From Campylobacter sp. RM6914 (lineage in GTDB: Bacteria > Campylobacterota > Campylobacteria > Campylobacterales > Campylobacteraceae), in the NCBI RefSeq assembly GCF_004803835.1, contig NZ_CP012545.1, forward strand, positions 310,001 through 374,000: a DNA stretch of 64,000 nt. Reading direction: 5' to 3'. A program made the translations under genes and the position numbers. A model generated the notes under the pieces. It was not told where the DNA came from, did no database searches, and saw only the letters and a program-made list of their open reading frames with translations. Below are positions 56,674 to 64,000 of this stretch, piece by piece. Numbering within the stretch: the first letter of the stretch is position 1; each line of letters begins with the position of its first letter.

Positions 56674-57230
56674 CAGCTGTTTAAAATTTGTATCGCAACT
56701 CTTTTTACGGCGTCATTTATCATATCTCGTAGTAGTGTTTTAAAGGCGTTTCCTGACGGTATAAGCTCAAATTTTGTCTGTTCGTTTGAGATATTTTTTG
56801 TTATGGTTGTTTCGCCTTTTTGGATTTTAAGTAGAATTTTTATATTGCCACGAGTGTTATCTGAGGCAAATCCACTCATATTTGCGCTAAATTCGTTTAT
56901 ATAAATTTCTGCGACCACTCCGCTTAAATTTCCTACATTTGCGCCGTTTGCCTTAAGTTCTGTCGTTAGAGCCTCATTAAACCAGCTTGCTAGGTCGTTT
57001 TGCAACATGACATACTCTTTGACGCTGCCTTTACTGTCTGTTATCGTAGCGACTACGCTTTTGTTTTTGCGGTTATCATGGATGTTTGCGATATAGACAT
57101 CTTTATAGCTTGTTTTGGAGGCGGCTTTGGTGTTGTAAGGCTCTAAATTTACCACACTTTGAGTTGGTGAACATCCGCTAAAAGCCAGCAAGGCAAGTAA
57201 GGCCGCAAATAATATCTTTAAATTCTTCAT
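56673..57230 (-). CDS. YajG-like lipoprotein
   Basis: A 185-residue lipoprotein with lipobox AFSGC near residue 20 (MKNLKILFAALLALLAFSGC). The body resembles YajG-type proteins: a beta-alpha fold with DVYIANIHDNRKNKSVVATI, LASWFNEALTTELKANGANVG and KRVAIQILNS at the end. YajG-like lipoproteins have no settled function. It lies between a MapA-like lipoprotein and the comF-like gene in an apparent single transcript with lepA. Confidence 0.75.
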   Translation of the reverse strand: MKNLKILFAALLALLAFSGCSPTQSVVNLEPYNTKAASKTSYKDVYIANIHDNRKNKSVVATITDSKGSVKEYVMLQNDLASWFNEALTTELKANGANVGNLSGVVAEIYINEFSANMSGFASDNTRGNIKILLKIQKGETTITKNISNEQTKFELIPSGNAFKTLLRDMINDAVKRVAIQILNS

Positions 57231-57239
57231 CTTAGCTCC

Positions 57240-57953
57240 TTAAATTTTTGAAATTTCACCGGCTACTTTGATCGCAGCTTGTTTTACTAAAAGTGCAACA
57301 AAGAAGTCAAAGTCTTTGGCTTGATTTGCATTTAGGCGTTTGACTTGTTGCTTTGTTGAAATTCCTAAATTTCTTTTAAAATTTATATTAGAAATGACTA
57401 AATTTCCGCTTAATCTGCCGCTTAAAATTTTACTGTCGTAGTCATAAGTCGCCCAGAAATTCCTAAAGTCAAAATCAAGTCTGTATGTATATGGCGATGT
57501 TTGTGTACCAACTACTAAAATTCCTCTGGAATTTAGCTCATCTTCTAAAAAGGTATAAAACAATGCTTCAAGGCTTGGTCTTGTGTCATAAAGCCATTTT
57601 TGGTCATATTTGTTAGTATACTCTATCCCTTTTGCACTCTCTCTGCCGTCTGTTATGCGGTGGATATATACTTTTTTAAGTCCGATGTCTGTATCTATTA
57701 AATTTTTAGACAAGCAACACTTTATCGCGACATCGCTTGTGTATTCGCGTCCGTTTATGGTTATGGTTTTAGCAAGAAAATTTTGACTACATTCGCTACA
57801 ATCCACCTTAAGTCGCATGACTTCGTTAAATGCTGTTTTAGTCTCATCATCCATCTTGTATCCGTGCTCGGTGCCAAAAAATTTATATCCGCAACCGCTT
57901 AAAAACAGCGTTACAAATAAAGCTAAAAATAAATTTTTAAACCAAAACATCAC
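57240..57953 (-). CDS. mapA: MapA-like outer-membrane lipoprotein
   Basis: A 237-residue lipoprotein with lipobox LFLSGC near residue 21. It carries two unusual Cys groups (VDCSECSQ near 52 and IKCCLSK near 80) that could form disulfides in the periplasm. The name rests on position: in C. jejuni the 24-kDa antigen MapA is encoded next to lepA. I could not confirm sequence identity, so the symbol is tentative. The sequence shares with the following YajG-like gene a DGR/DNR motif near the start and a VAxxI ending, so the two may be distant paralogues. Confidence 0.6.
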   Translation of the reverse strand: MMFWFKNLFLALFVTLFLSGCGYKFFGTEHGYKMDDETKTAFNEVMRLKVDCSECSQNFLAKTITINGREYTSDVAIKCCLSKNLIDTDIGLKKVYIHRITDGRESAKGIEYTNKYDQKWLYDTRPSLEALFYTFLEDELNSRGILVVGTQTSPYTYRLDFDFRNFWATYDYDSKILSGRLSGNLVISNINFKRNLGISTKQQVKRLNANQAKDFDFFVALLVKQAAIKVAGEISKI

Positions 57954-57978
57954 ATCTCCTTAAGGTTGTATATCTTGT

Positions 57979-59769
57979 TTAGTCTATCTTTAAAACGCTC
58001 AAAAACGCCTCTTGCGGTAAATTTACCTTTCCTATGGCTTTCATGCGTTTCTTGCCCTCTTTTTGCTTCTCAAGCAGCTTTCTTTTACGTGTTATATCGC
58101 CACCGTAACATTTTGCCGTTACGTTTTTACCCATTGATTTTACCGTCTCGCGTGCGATAACTTTGTTGCCGATACTTGCTTGGATAGCTACTTCAAAAAG
58201 TTGTCTAGGCACTATCTCTTTCATGGCTTTTACAAAGTCTCTGCCCTTGGTTTGCGCCTTGCTTTCAGGTACGATGATAGATAGAGCATCCACTGTCTCT
58301 CCGGCTACTTTTATGTCAAGTTTTACTAGATCTCCGATACGATAATCGCTAGGCTCATAGTCAAAGCTAGCATATCCTTTTGTGCTCGATTTTAACTTGT
58401 CATAAAAGTCCATAACAATCTCGTTCATCGGTATATCATACTCAAGTAAAACACGTTCTGGCGTTATGTAGTCCATCTTGGTTTGCATACCACGGCGGTT
58501 ATTTAGAAGCGTGATGATATTACCCAAAAATTCGGTCGGTGTGATAATGGTTGATTTGACATACGGCTCTTTTATGTGTTCGATTTTATTGACGGCAGGA
58601 AGTTGGCTTGGGTTTTGAATTTGTGTTATGACGCCGTCTGTTTGCACTACTTCGTATGTAACGGTTGGCGCGGTTGCGATTAAGTCTAGGTTAAACTCTC
58701 TCTCCAAGCGCTCTTTTACGACTTCCATGTGAAGCAAGCCTAAAAAGCCCACCCTAAAGCCAAATCCTAGTGCGATAGAAGTTTCAGGCTCGTAGCTTAT
58801 CGAGCTGTCATTTAGCTTTAGCTTATCAAGCGCGTCGCGCAGATCTTCAAATTTATCGGTTTCTATCGGATAAAGTCCTGCAAACACAAAAGGTTTTGCC
58901 CTCTCAAAGCCGCCTATGGGCTCTTTTGTAGGGGTTTTTGCCGAGGTTATGGTATCTCCGACTTGCACATCACTAACATTTTTAAGACCTAAAACCACTA
59001 CGCCTACTTCGCCTGAATTTATGGCAGAAGTTTTTATAGGAGCTATCGGGTTTGGATACATTAGGTCTAATACGATGTGTTTTTTACCTGTTCCCATGAC
59101 TAAAATTTCATCGTTTTTTGAAATTTTACCGTCATATACGCGAACAAGTGCAAGTGCGCCAAGGTAGTTATCAAACCAACTATCATAAATCAGCGCCTTT
59201 GTCGGGGAATTTTCATTTGAAACAGGAGCAGGGATCCTTGTAGATATAGCTTCAAGTAGCTTGTCTATGCCGATACCGCTTTTTGCACTAACTTCGATAG
59301 CGCCTGAGCAGTCAAGTCCGATGATGTGTTCGATCTCGTTTTTTACGCGCTCCGGGTCTGCTGCAGGGAGGTCGATCTTGTTGATTACGGGGATGATTTC
59401 TAGGTTGTTTTCAAGTGCGATGTAAACGTTTGCTATCGTTTGAGCTTCAACGCCTTGGCTAGCATCAACAACAAGCAATGCACCCTCACAAGAGGCAAGG
59501 GAGCGACTAACTTCATAGCTAAAGTCCACGTGTCCGGGAGTGTCGATAAGGTTAAATACGTAGTTTTCTCCATTAAGCTTATAGTCTAGTCTTACGCTTT
59601 GGGCTTTTATCGTGATACCGCGCTCTTTTTCTATATCCATAGTATCCATGATCTGCGATGTCATCTCGCGGTCGCTTACTGCTCCACACTCTTGGATAAG
59701 GCGGTCTGCAAGCGTGCTTTTACCGTGGTCGATATGGGCTATGATGCTAAAATTTCTGATGTTTTTCAT
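57979..59769 (-). CDS. lepA: Elongation factor 4 (LepA)
   Basis: A 596-residue ribosomal GTPase that back-translocates or monitors stalled ribosomes. G1 [14 protein letters not shown] is at residues 11-24, G3 DTPGHVDFS near 78, G4 NKIDLPAA near 132, and the LepA-specific C-terminal domain includes [25 protein letters not shown]. The start [18 protein letters not shown] is canonical. TATAAA at 59808-59803 may be its -10 box. Confidence 0.98.
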   Translation of the reverse strand: MKNIRNFSIIAHIDHGKSTLADRLIQECGAVSDREMTSQIMDTMDIEKERGITIKAQSVRLDYKLNGENYVFNLIDTPGHVDFSYEVSRSLASCEGALLVVDASQGVEAQTIANVYIALENNLEIIPVINKIDLPAADPERVKNEIEHIIGLDCSGAIEVSAKSGIGIDKLLEAISTRIPAPVSNENSPTKALIYDSWFDNYLGALALVRVYDGKISKNDEILVMGTGKKHIVLDLMYPNPIAPIKTSAINSGEVGVVVLGLKNVSDVQVGDTITSAKTPTKEPIGGFERAKPFVFAGLYPIETDKFEDLRDALDKLKLNDSSISYEPETSIALGFGFRVGFLGLLHMEVVKERLEREFNLDLIATAPTVTYEVVQTDGVITQIQNPSQLPAVNKIEHIKEPYVKSTIITPTEFLGNIITLLNNRRGMQTKMDYITPERVLLEYDIPMNEIVMDFYDKLKSSTKGYASFDYEPSDYRIGDLVKLDIKVAGETVDALSIIVPESKAQTKGRDFVKAMKEIVPRQLFEVAIQASIGNKVIARETVKSMGKNVTAKCYGGDITRKRKLLEKQKEGKKRMKAIGKVNLPQEAFLSVLKID

Positions 59770-59864
59770 ACAAATTTTTACTTTATGTTAAATTTTTTGG
59801 CTTTTATATTGCCTAAATTTCAATTAAAAAGCGATAAATTAAGAGTTAATCATAAAATAGATAG

Positions 59865-60490
59865 ATAGCAAAAATAGAAATTTATTTTGATTTTGTCTGT
59901 GCGTTTTGCTATATTGGCAAGTGGAGCAATTTTAAATGCAAAATAGTATAGAAGCAGTTTGTGGGGATTAGTGCGCAAAGAGCGTATCTGGAAAATACCG
60001 CAAAAACAAGGCTGAGGCAATGGAGATGATATGCGGTATAGAGTATACGGCTAAGAGAGTGGACATCGATACAAACTATGAAAAGGTGCAAAATCACTAA
60101 TTTTTGACGTTCGCAGGTTGTAAAAATTCGCCCAAGAAAAAAGGATGTAGTGATGTGGCTAGTGAAGCTATTTTTAAGGTGTATTTTATCGAAAATTCTT
60201 TGCTTTCAGAGCAAGTAAATTTGGTTGAAATTGCTAAGCAAATCGGGTTAAACGAGAGTCAAACACCAGAAATTCTAAACTCAGACAGATGCAAGCAAGA
60301 GATAAGCGACGATGAAGAAAAAGCCTATAAAATGGGTATTTCGGCGGTGTCATTTTTTATCATTGATGATAAATTTAGCATATCAGAAGCGCAAGGAACA
60401 CCAGATATGCCAGAAGTGATAAAAGGGCAAAAGCTATTCTTTTATATCGCCATCAAGCTCTATACTTACACGTTTGCCGATGTCTTTTAG
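59865..60490 (+). pseudogene. Decayed FrnE/DsbA-family thioredoxin-fold gene
   Basis: The frame at 59865 reads AKIEIYFDFVCAFCYIGK, the FrnE-type N-terminus with a CxxC site (C-A-F-C), then runs into stops after 59907. A second piece around 60000-60100 (KNKAEAMEMICGIEYTAKRVDIDTNYEKV) ends in TAA, and the same frame continues from 60104 with ASEAIFKVYFIENSLLSEQVNLVEIAKQIGLNESQTPEIL and SAVSFFIIDDKFSISEAQGTPD, the FrnE C-terminal half. No start codon remains (ATA at 59865), frames shift, and the middle is much shorter than in a roughly 210-residue FrnE. The final 57 bases overlap the end of the convergent ABC gene. It is a clear gene remnant. Confidence 0.82.
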
Positions 60491-61306
60491 CTTGCTAAAT
60501 TCTTCTATGAGCTTTGGTGCGTCATCAAGGCTAATCGCAAATGTCCAAAGATAGGTAAGCACGGAGTAGATATGTCCTGCGTTTGCGTTGTTGCTTGATA
60601 ATAAAAATATAGCTAGGCTAAATAGTATCGCCGCACTTACGCCGATGATAAAAAAGCTCATCGCTTCGCGGTTTGAGATGCGAATACGAAGGCGTGAAAG
60701 TATGCCGTAGTGACGCGTAAGTATGTACTCATCGCCTGCATTTATGCGTTTTGCTTCGCGTTCAAGTTGGTTGTTTAGCTTTAGATAAAGCCTTTCGTTT
60801 TTGGCGATATACTTTGGCAGTAAAATAGCAAATATAACAAGCAAAACGCAAACTGCCAAACCCACGTAAAACTCAATAAATAAAAGCATTATCGCTGAGC
60901 CAAATATCGAAACAGCCGAGGTAAAAAGCATAGGGAAGTGTTGCTCGAAAAAGTCTACAAACTCACGTGATAAATTTGCTCTAGCAATGATAGTGCTTTC
61001 ATCTTTTTTGGCTCGTTTTTCACTCATGATGACGCTTACGGCTAGTTCTGCGTAAATTTTGGTAAAGACCTGCGTATCCACTCTGCGTCTAACAGCGCCC
61101 AAGCCCCAGCCGATAAATACCATCGCCGAGTAGCTGAGTGCTAGTAGGGTGTTGCCATCCACTATCGCGTTTATAGCGATACCGGCAAGTATAGGATAGA
61201 CTAGAAATAGTCCATTTTCAGCTAGAACTAAGCTAAAAGTGAAAAACAGCCTTTTAAAATTTTGTTTTGCTATAAAAAGCAGGGTTTTAAAAGCGCTTGG
61301 CTTCAT
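60434..61306 (-). CDS. Stand-alone ABC six-transmembrane protein
   Basis: A 290-residue protein with about six membrane helices (for example FFTFSLVLAENGLFLVYPILAGIAINAI, LALSYSAMVFIGWGLGA, AVSIFGSAIMLLFIEFYVGLAVCVLLVIFAILL, FFIIGVSAAILFSLAIFLLS) and no ATP-binding domain. It resembles the membrane half of type I exporters in the ABC_membrane_3 style. Its ATG overlaps the end of the cbiO-like gene by 4 bases, so it is made together with the nickel/cobalt transporter. What it transports, and which ATPase powers it, is unknown. Confidence 0.78.
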   Translation of the reverse strand: MKPSAFKTLLFIAKQNFKRLFFTFSLVLAENGLFLVYPILAGIAINAIVDGNTLLALSYSAMVFIGWGLGAVRRRVDTQVFTKIYAELAVSVIMSEKRAKKDESTIIARANLSREFVDFFEQHFPMLFTSAVSIFGSAIMLLFIEFYVGLAVCVLLVIFAILLPKYIAKNERLYLKLNNQLEREAKRINAGDEYILTRHYGILSRLRIRISNREAMSFFIIGVSAAILFSLAIFLLSSNNANAGHIYSVLTYLWTFAISLDDAPKLIEEFSKLKDIGKRVSIELDGDIKE

Positions 61307-61968
61307 AAAATCCCAGCCCTATCTTCGCTTAGTCCGTTTTCGTTTAGATAGTAGATTTTATCCGCGACATTTCGCACAAATTCTTTATCGTGAGATACGA
61401 TGATTTGGCTTATGTCAAGGCTTTTTAGTATCTGCGTCAGTCTTGTTTGCATCTTAAAGTCAAGCGCGGTTGTCGGCTCATCAAGTAGTAAAATTTTAGG
61501 CTTTGAGATGAGTACTCCAGCAAGTGCTACAAGCTTTTTCTCGCCACCTGAGAGGTGAAAGACTATCTTGTCTTTTAGGTGCCAGATACCAAAATGTTCC
61601 AAAATTTCCCTTGATTTCTCCACCGCTTCATCTTTATCCACACCTCTTGAAAGTAGGCTAAATGCCACGTCCTCAAGCACTTTTGGGTAGATGAACTGAT
61701 TGTCGCTATCTTGAAACAGATAGCCTATCTCGCCCCTATATTTTTTAAAGCTATCAAGATTTAACATAGGTTCGTGAAACAGCTCGATGACACCGCCACT
61801 AGCGTTTCTAAGCCCTGCGATAGTCTCAAGAAGCGTGGTTTTGCCTGAGCCATTTGCGCCGATTATGGCTATCTTTTCTTTATGTGAGACGTTTAAATTT
61901 ACTCCGCTAAATAGTAAATTTTCATCCGCACAAACTGATAAATTTCTGATAGTCACCGAACAGCTCAA
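61303..61968 (-). CDS. cbiO: ECF transporter ATPase (CbiO/NikO)
   Basis: A 221-residue ATP-binding subunit. Walker A GANGSGKTT is near residue 38, the Q-loop is GYLFQDSDNQ, the ABC signature HLSGGEKKLVALAGVL near 139, Walker B ILLLDEPTTALD near 160 and the switch His in IIVSHDKEF. It powers uptake of nickel or cobalt with CbiM and CbiQ. The stop overlaps the next gene (an ABC membrane protein) by 4 bases and its start overlaps cbiQ by 4 bases. Confidence 0.92.
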   Translation of the reverse strand: MSCSVTIRNLSVCADENLLFSGVNLNVSHKEKIAIIGANGSGKTTLLETIAGLRNASGGVIELFHEPMLNLDSFKKYRGEIGYLFQDSDNQFIYPKVLEDVAFSLLSRGVDKDEAVEKSREILEHFGIWHLKDKIVFHLSGGEKKLVALAGVLISKPKILLLDEPTTALDFKMQTRLTQILKSLDISQIIVSHDKEFVRNVADKIYYLNENGLSEDRAGIL

Positions 61969-62615
61969 ACCAAAACTCCAACTCTAAAAATCACTGCCAC
62001 CAAAACAGAAGCAAACAGTATAATATCATAAAAACCTATCTTTTTTGCCCCGTCAAGCTCATAAAATTTACACTCGAAGCCACGCGTTATCATCGCTTTT
62101 TCAAGCATATTTGCACTGTGAAACGCCTTTAAAAATAGCATAGCAACGACGTTCGCGTATGTTTCATAGGTAAAAAGCGAGGTTTTACGCACAAAGGCAC
62201 GTGCTTTTAGCGTCATTTTTATCCTTGAAAGCTCGCTCGTTAGCATCTCGATAAATCTAATGCTAAAGTAAACCAAGTAGCTTACCTTTCCACCAAGTCT
62301 TAGCCCTGATACGCCTCTTGCAATGTCGTAGTAGTTCGCGCCATAAAAGAGCAGTCCGCCAAAAAGCAAGATGAGGTTTGACCTTATAAAGATAAGTAGG
62401 GCTAAGTCGTAGTTTTGTGATAGCATGACGCTAAGTGCGACAAAAACGATAAATAAATTTAGAAAGACAACCCTCTTTATAACGGCAAAAATGATGCTGA
62501 AATTTAGGGCAAAAAGAAGCAGTAATGGCAAAAGAAAACTTGCATAAATAGTGCTTGAAAGTGCGACAAATATACTAAATATACTAAAAGATACTATCTT
62601 TATAGATGAATTCAT
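61965..62615 (-). CDS. cbiQ: ECF transporter membrane subunit (CbiQ/NikQ)
   Basis: A 216-residue membrane protein with about five helices. The coupling-helix motif ALKARAFVRK near residue 137 and the second A-R-G motif AMITRGFECK near 178 are characteristic of ECF T-components, which dock with CbiO. No substrate specificity resides in this subunit. It overlaps its neighbours by 4 bases on both sides. Confidence 0.9.
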   Translation of the reverse strand: MNSSIKIVSFSIFSIFVALSSTIYASFLLPLLLLFALNFSIIFAVIKRVVFLNLFIVFVALSVMLSQNYDLALLIFIRSNLILLFGGLLFYGANYYDIARGVSGLRLGGKVSYLVYFSIRFIEMLTSELSRIKMTLKARAFVRKTSLFTYETYANVVAMLFLKAFHSANMLEKAMITRGFECKFYELDGAKKIGFYDIILFASVLVAVIFRVGVLV

Positions 62616-63016
62616 CTGCGCCTTTTTATGATATAAAGTGCGCCAAAAACTGCGAAAATGATAGCAAGTGAGCTTATAAATTTAAGTATAAAATCGCTCT
62701 CTTGTGGCTCATCTGCTGCTACGTTTGACATATCAGCTACGAAATTTATGCGCTTTTCGTGCGCTAGTGAGCCATCGACAAAAATTTCAAATTTATCCGC
62801 TTTTATTTCTAGTCTAGCCATGCCTTTATCATCTGTTTTTGTACTTTGTATGACCTTGCCATCCGCTATGATACTAACCTCACATCCCTTGCAAGGCGAA
62901 CTCGCGTTAAAGTAGCTCTTTATCTCTACAAAATTTCCATCTTGTCTAGCAAAAACCTTTAGCACATGAGCGTCTGCGAAATTTAAAAAAAGGACAAAAA
63001 CTAGCCAAAATTTCAT
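62612..63016 (-). CDS. NikL-like periplasmic/membrane accessory protein
   Basis: A 134-residue protein with a signal peptide (MKFWLVFVLFLNFADA), a periplasmic Ig-like domain with SSPCKGCEVSIIADGKVIQSTKTDDKGMARLEI and a C-terminal membrane helix (about 108-129, ILKFISSLAIIFAVFGALYII). Such CbiL/NikL proteins accompany CbiMQO-type nickel transporters that lack NikN. A CxxC pair is in the periplasmic part. It couples to cbiM and cbiQ by 4-base overlaps. Confidence 0.8.
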   Translation of the reverse strand: MKFWLVFVLFLNFADAHVLKVFARQDGNFVEIKSYFNASSPCKGCEVSIIADGKVIQSTKTDDKGMARLEIKADKFEIFVDGSLAHEKRINFVADMSNVAADEPQESDFILKFISSLAIIFAVFGALYIIKRRR

Positions 63017-63597
63017 CTAAGCAGATCCTTATTTACCTTATATATAAAGCCGATGCCAAAGAGACTTATCACGCCCTCGATAGCCATGAGGGCAAAGTTT
63101 GAAGCTAGTGCTAGACCTGCGACGGCTACAAATTCCTTGCCATTTAGCACCAAAACACCGCTAAGCGTGAGGGCTGAGACGAGTATAGGCACAAATCCCG
63201 CCAAAAACCAGCAAAATTTTTGATACTTCATAAATGAAAGATGCAAAAAATACCTACCTAAAATCGCAGGAAGCGCGAGAACCAGCAGGTTTACCCCAAG
63301 TACGCTTATGCCACCATATCCAAAAAATAGAGCTTGTAAAAATAGCGCGATAAGCACTGCAAGAACAGCGTTCATGCCCAAAAATGCGCCGACTAAGCCG
63401 CTTAAGATAAGGTGTATGGAGGTTGGCCCAAGCGGTACGTGGATAAATGAGGCGATAAAAAATATCGCGCTCATACAGGCTATTTTAGGTATATCTTTAA
63501 CCTCTAGTTTGTAGACTAGGTATGCGCTAAGCGCACCCGCTACGACGTTTGCAGGTATGATGATCTGGGGCAGTAGTACCCCTTCGCCTATGTGCAT
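63013..63597 (-). CDS. cbiM: ECF transporter substrate-binding subunit (CbiM/NikM)
   Basis: A 194-residue membrane protein with the CbiM N-terminus MHIGEGVLLPQIII, where Met1-His2 contributes to metal binding in the family. About six helices follow, including HVPLGPTSIHLILSGLVGAFLG (the conserved P-hG-TS-H-h pattern). It is the substrate-recognising subunit. Nickel is more likely than cobalt given the NikL and DUF4198 companions, but the sequence does not prove it. It overlaps the upstream gene by one base. Confidence 0.9.
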   Translation of the reverse strand: MHIGEGVLLPQIIIPANVVAGALSAYLVYKLEVKDIPKIACMSAIFFIASFIHVPLGPTSIHLILSGLVGAFLGMNAVLAVLIALFLQALFFGYGGISVLGVNLLVLALPAILGRYFLHLSFMKYQKFCWFLAGFVPILVSALTLSGVLVLNGKEFVAVAGLALASNFALMAIEGVISLFGIGFIYKVNKDLLR

Positions 63598-64000
63598 TAC
63601 TTATACTCTTTGGTCTCTACCCAGATGACTCCGCCGATCTCCACCGGATACTCTTTGCCATCCTTTTTGATAGTCTCATCATCCTCTATAAGCGCGGCAA
63701 ATCCCCACCATCCAGCAAGTGGCATAACAAAGCTAAACTCGCCTCTCTCGTTTGTCTTAACTTCTTGTGTTATAAAGTCCTCGCCTGGTGCTTTGACCTT
63801 GCCCTTGTCGTTGTAGTACTCGACCTCGACTATCACGCCTTTTGCCGGTTCGCCCTTGTACATAACTACGCCGGTAAAGATATTGCCCTTATATAGTCCG
63901 TAAGGCCTAGTGAGTGGCACTATCTCAGCCTTTAACCCTATAGGCTCGTCCCAGCCCTCGCCAAAGCCGTATGCGTTTACTACGGTTTTGCTTATGTGTC
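63597..64000 (-). CDS. DUF4198-type periplasmic protein (NikK-like), partial
   Basis: The N-terminus lies beyond the window; reading continues without a stop to base 64000. The visible 134 residues include NAYGFGEGWDEPIGLKAEIVPLTRPYGLYKGNIFTGVVMYKGEPAKG, TNERGEFSFVMPLAGWWGFAA and a C-terminal VEIGGVIWVETKEYK, matching DUF4198/NikK proteins that accompany nickel transporters. A GTG at 63920 is in frame but too far in to be the start. Bases here are noticeably richer in G and C than most of the window. Confidence 0.82.
   Translation of the reverse strand, partial: HISKTVVNAYGFGEGWDEPIGLKAEIVPLTRPYGLYKGNIFTGVVMYKGEPAKGVIVEVEYYNDKGKVKAPGEDFITQEVKTNERGEFSFVMPLAGWWGFAALIEDDETIKKDGKEYPVEIGGVIWVETKEYK

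Noticed and set aside
60104-60490. The 128-residue plus-strand frame as a genuine small gene
   Set aside because: It has no ATG start with ribosome site, begins mid-domain after a stop in the same frame, and upstream pieces of the same FrnE-like protein show it is a fragment.

Overview
The window reads as a single stretch of core chromosome from a Campylobacter-like epsilonproteobacterium (Campylobacterota). This rests on AT-rich coding DNA, TATAAT-type -10 boxes mostly without a -35 box, and gene order I recognise from Campylobacter: parAB-atpF'FHAGDC-exbBD-tonB-tolB-pal, dksA-rlmH-accD-bamA-tyrA, lpxC-tsaB-thrB-ylxR-infB-rbfA-rimP, flhF-flhG-fliA-fliM-fliY, and gyrA-flgP-flgQ-flgR-asd. The species cannot be fixed from the sequence alone. 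fhs and an ECF-type nickel/cobalt transporter suggest a relative of C. concisus, C. curvus or C. fetus rather than C. jejuni (inference). I see no insertion sequence, prophage, CRISPR array or toxin-antitoxin locus.

Layout: 1-2385 has the fmt end, birA and parAB. 2483-8209 is the F1 part of ATP synthase plus two b-type stalk subunits; subunits a and c are elsewhere. 8210-12804 is the Tol-Pal/TonB envelope cluster. 12857-15856 has slyD, fabD, mtn and ttcA. 15865-22567 runs on the minus strand: bamA, accD, rlmH, dksA, a membrane protein of unknown function, dus and recO. 22662-32554 is plus strand: tyrA, an M23 peptidase, lpxC, tsaB, thrB, the ylxR-infB-rbfA-rimP translation block and fhs. 32680-35846 has ribD facing sppA and an amidohydrolase. 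36005-43814 has aroQ, pepP and folK running into the flagellar genes flhF to fliY. 43863-48199 has mnmA, tRNA-Asn, a radical SAM protein and a chemoreceptor. 48364-59769 is minus strand: lepA, two lipoproteins, a comF-like gene, gyrA, flgP, flgQ, flgR, asd, a YqhA-like protein and hemE. 59865-60490 is a decayed FrnE/DsbA-family gene. 60434-64000 (minus) is a nickel/cobalt ECF transporter (DUF4198 protein, CbiM, NikL-like, CbiQ, CbiO) followed by a lone ABC membrane domain.

How the genes fit together: ATP synthase and the ExbB/ExbD/TonB-TolB-Pal machinery couple the proton gradient to ATP synthesis and outer-membrane maintenance. BamA, LpxC, the M23 peptidase and Pal build the envelope. FlhF, FlhG, FliA, FliM, FliY, FlgP, FlgQ and FlgR control placement, expression, switching and disk structure of polar flagella, with one chemoreceptor in the window. 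Mtn and the aminofutalosine-deaminase-like amidohydrolase may both serve menaquinone synthesis by the futalosine route.

Most of the window is ordinary core genome. The points most worth a second look are the nickel/cobalt transporter with its attached ABC membrane protein of unknown role, tsaB lacking a normal start codon where its conserved N-terminus should begin, loopless GAAATTTC-centred palindromes just after stop codons, the FrnE pseudogene, and a textbook -35/-10 promoter at tRNA-Asn.
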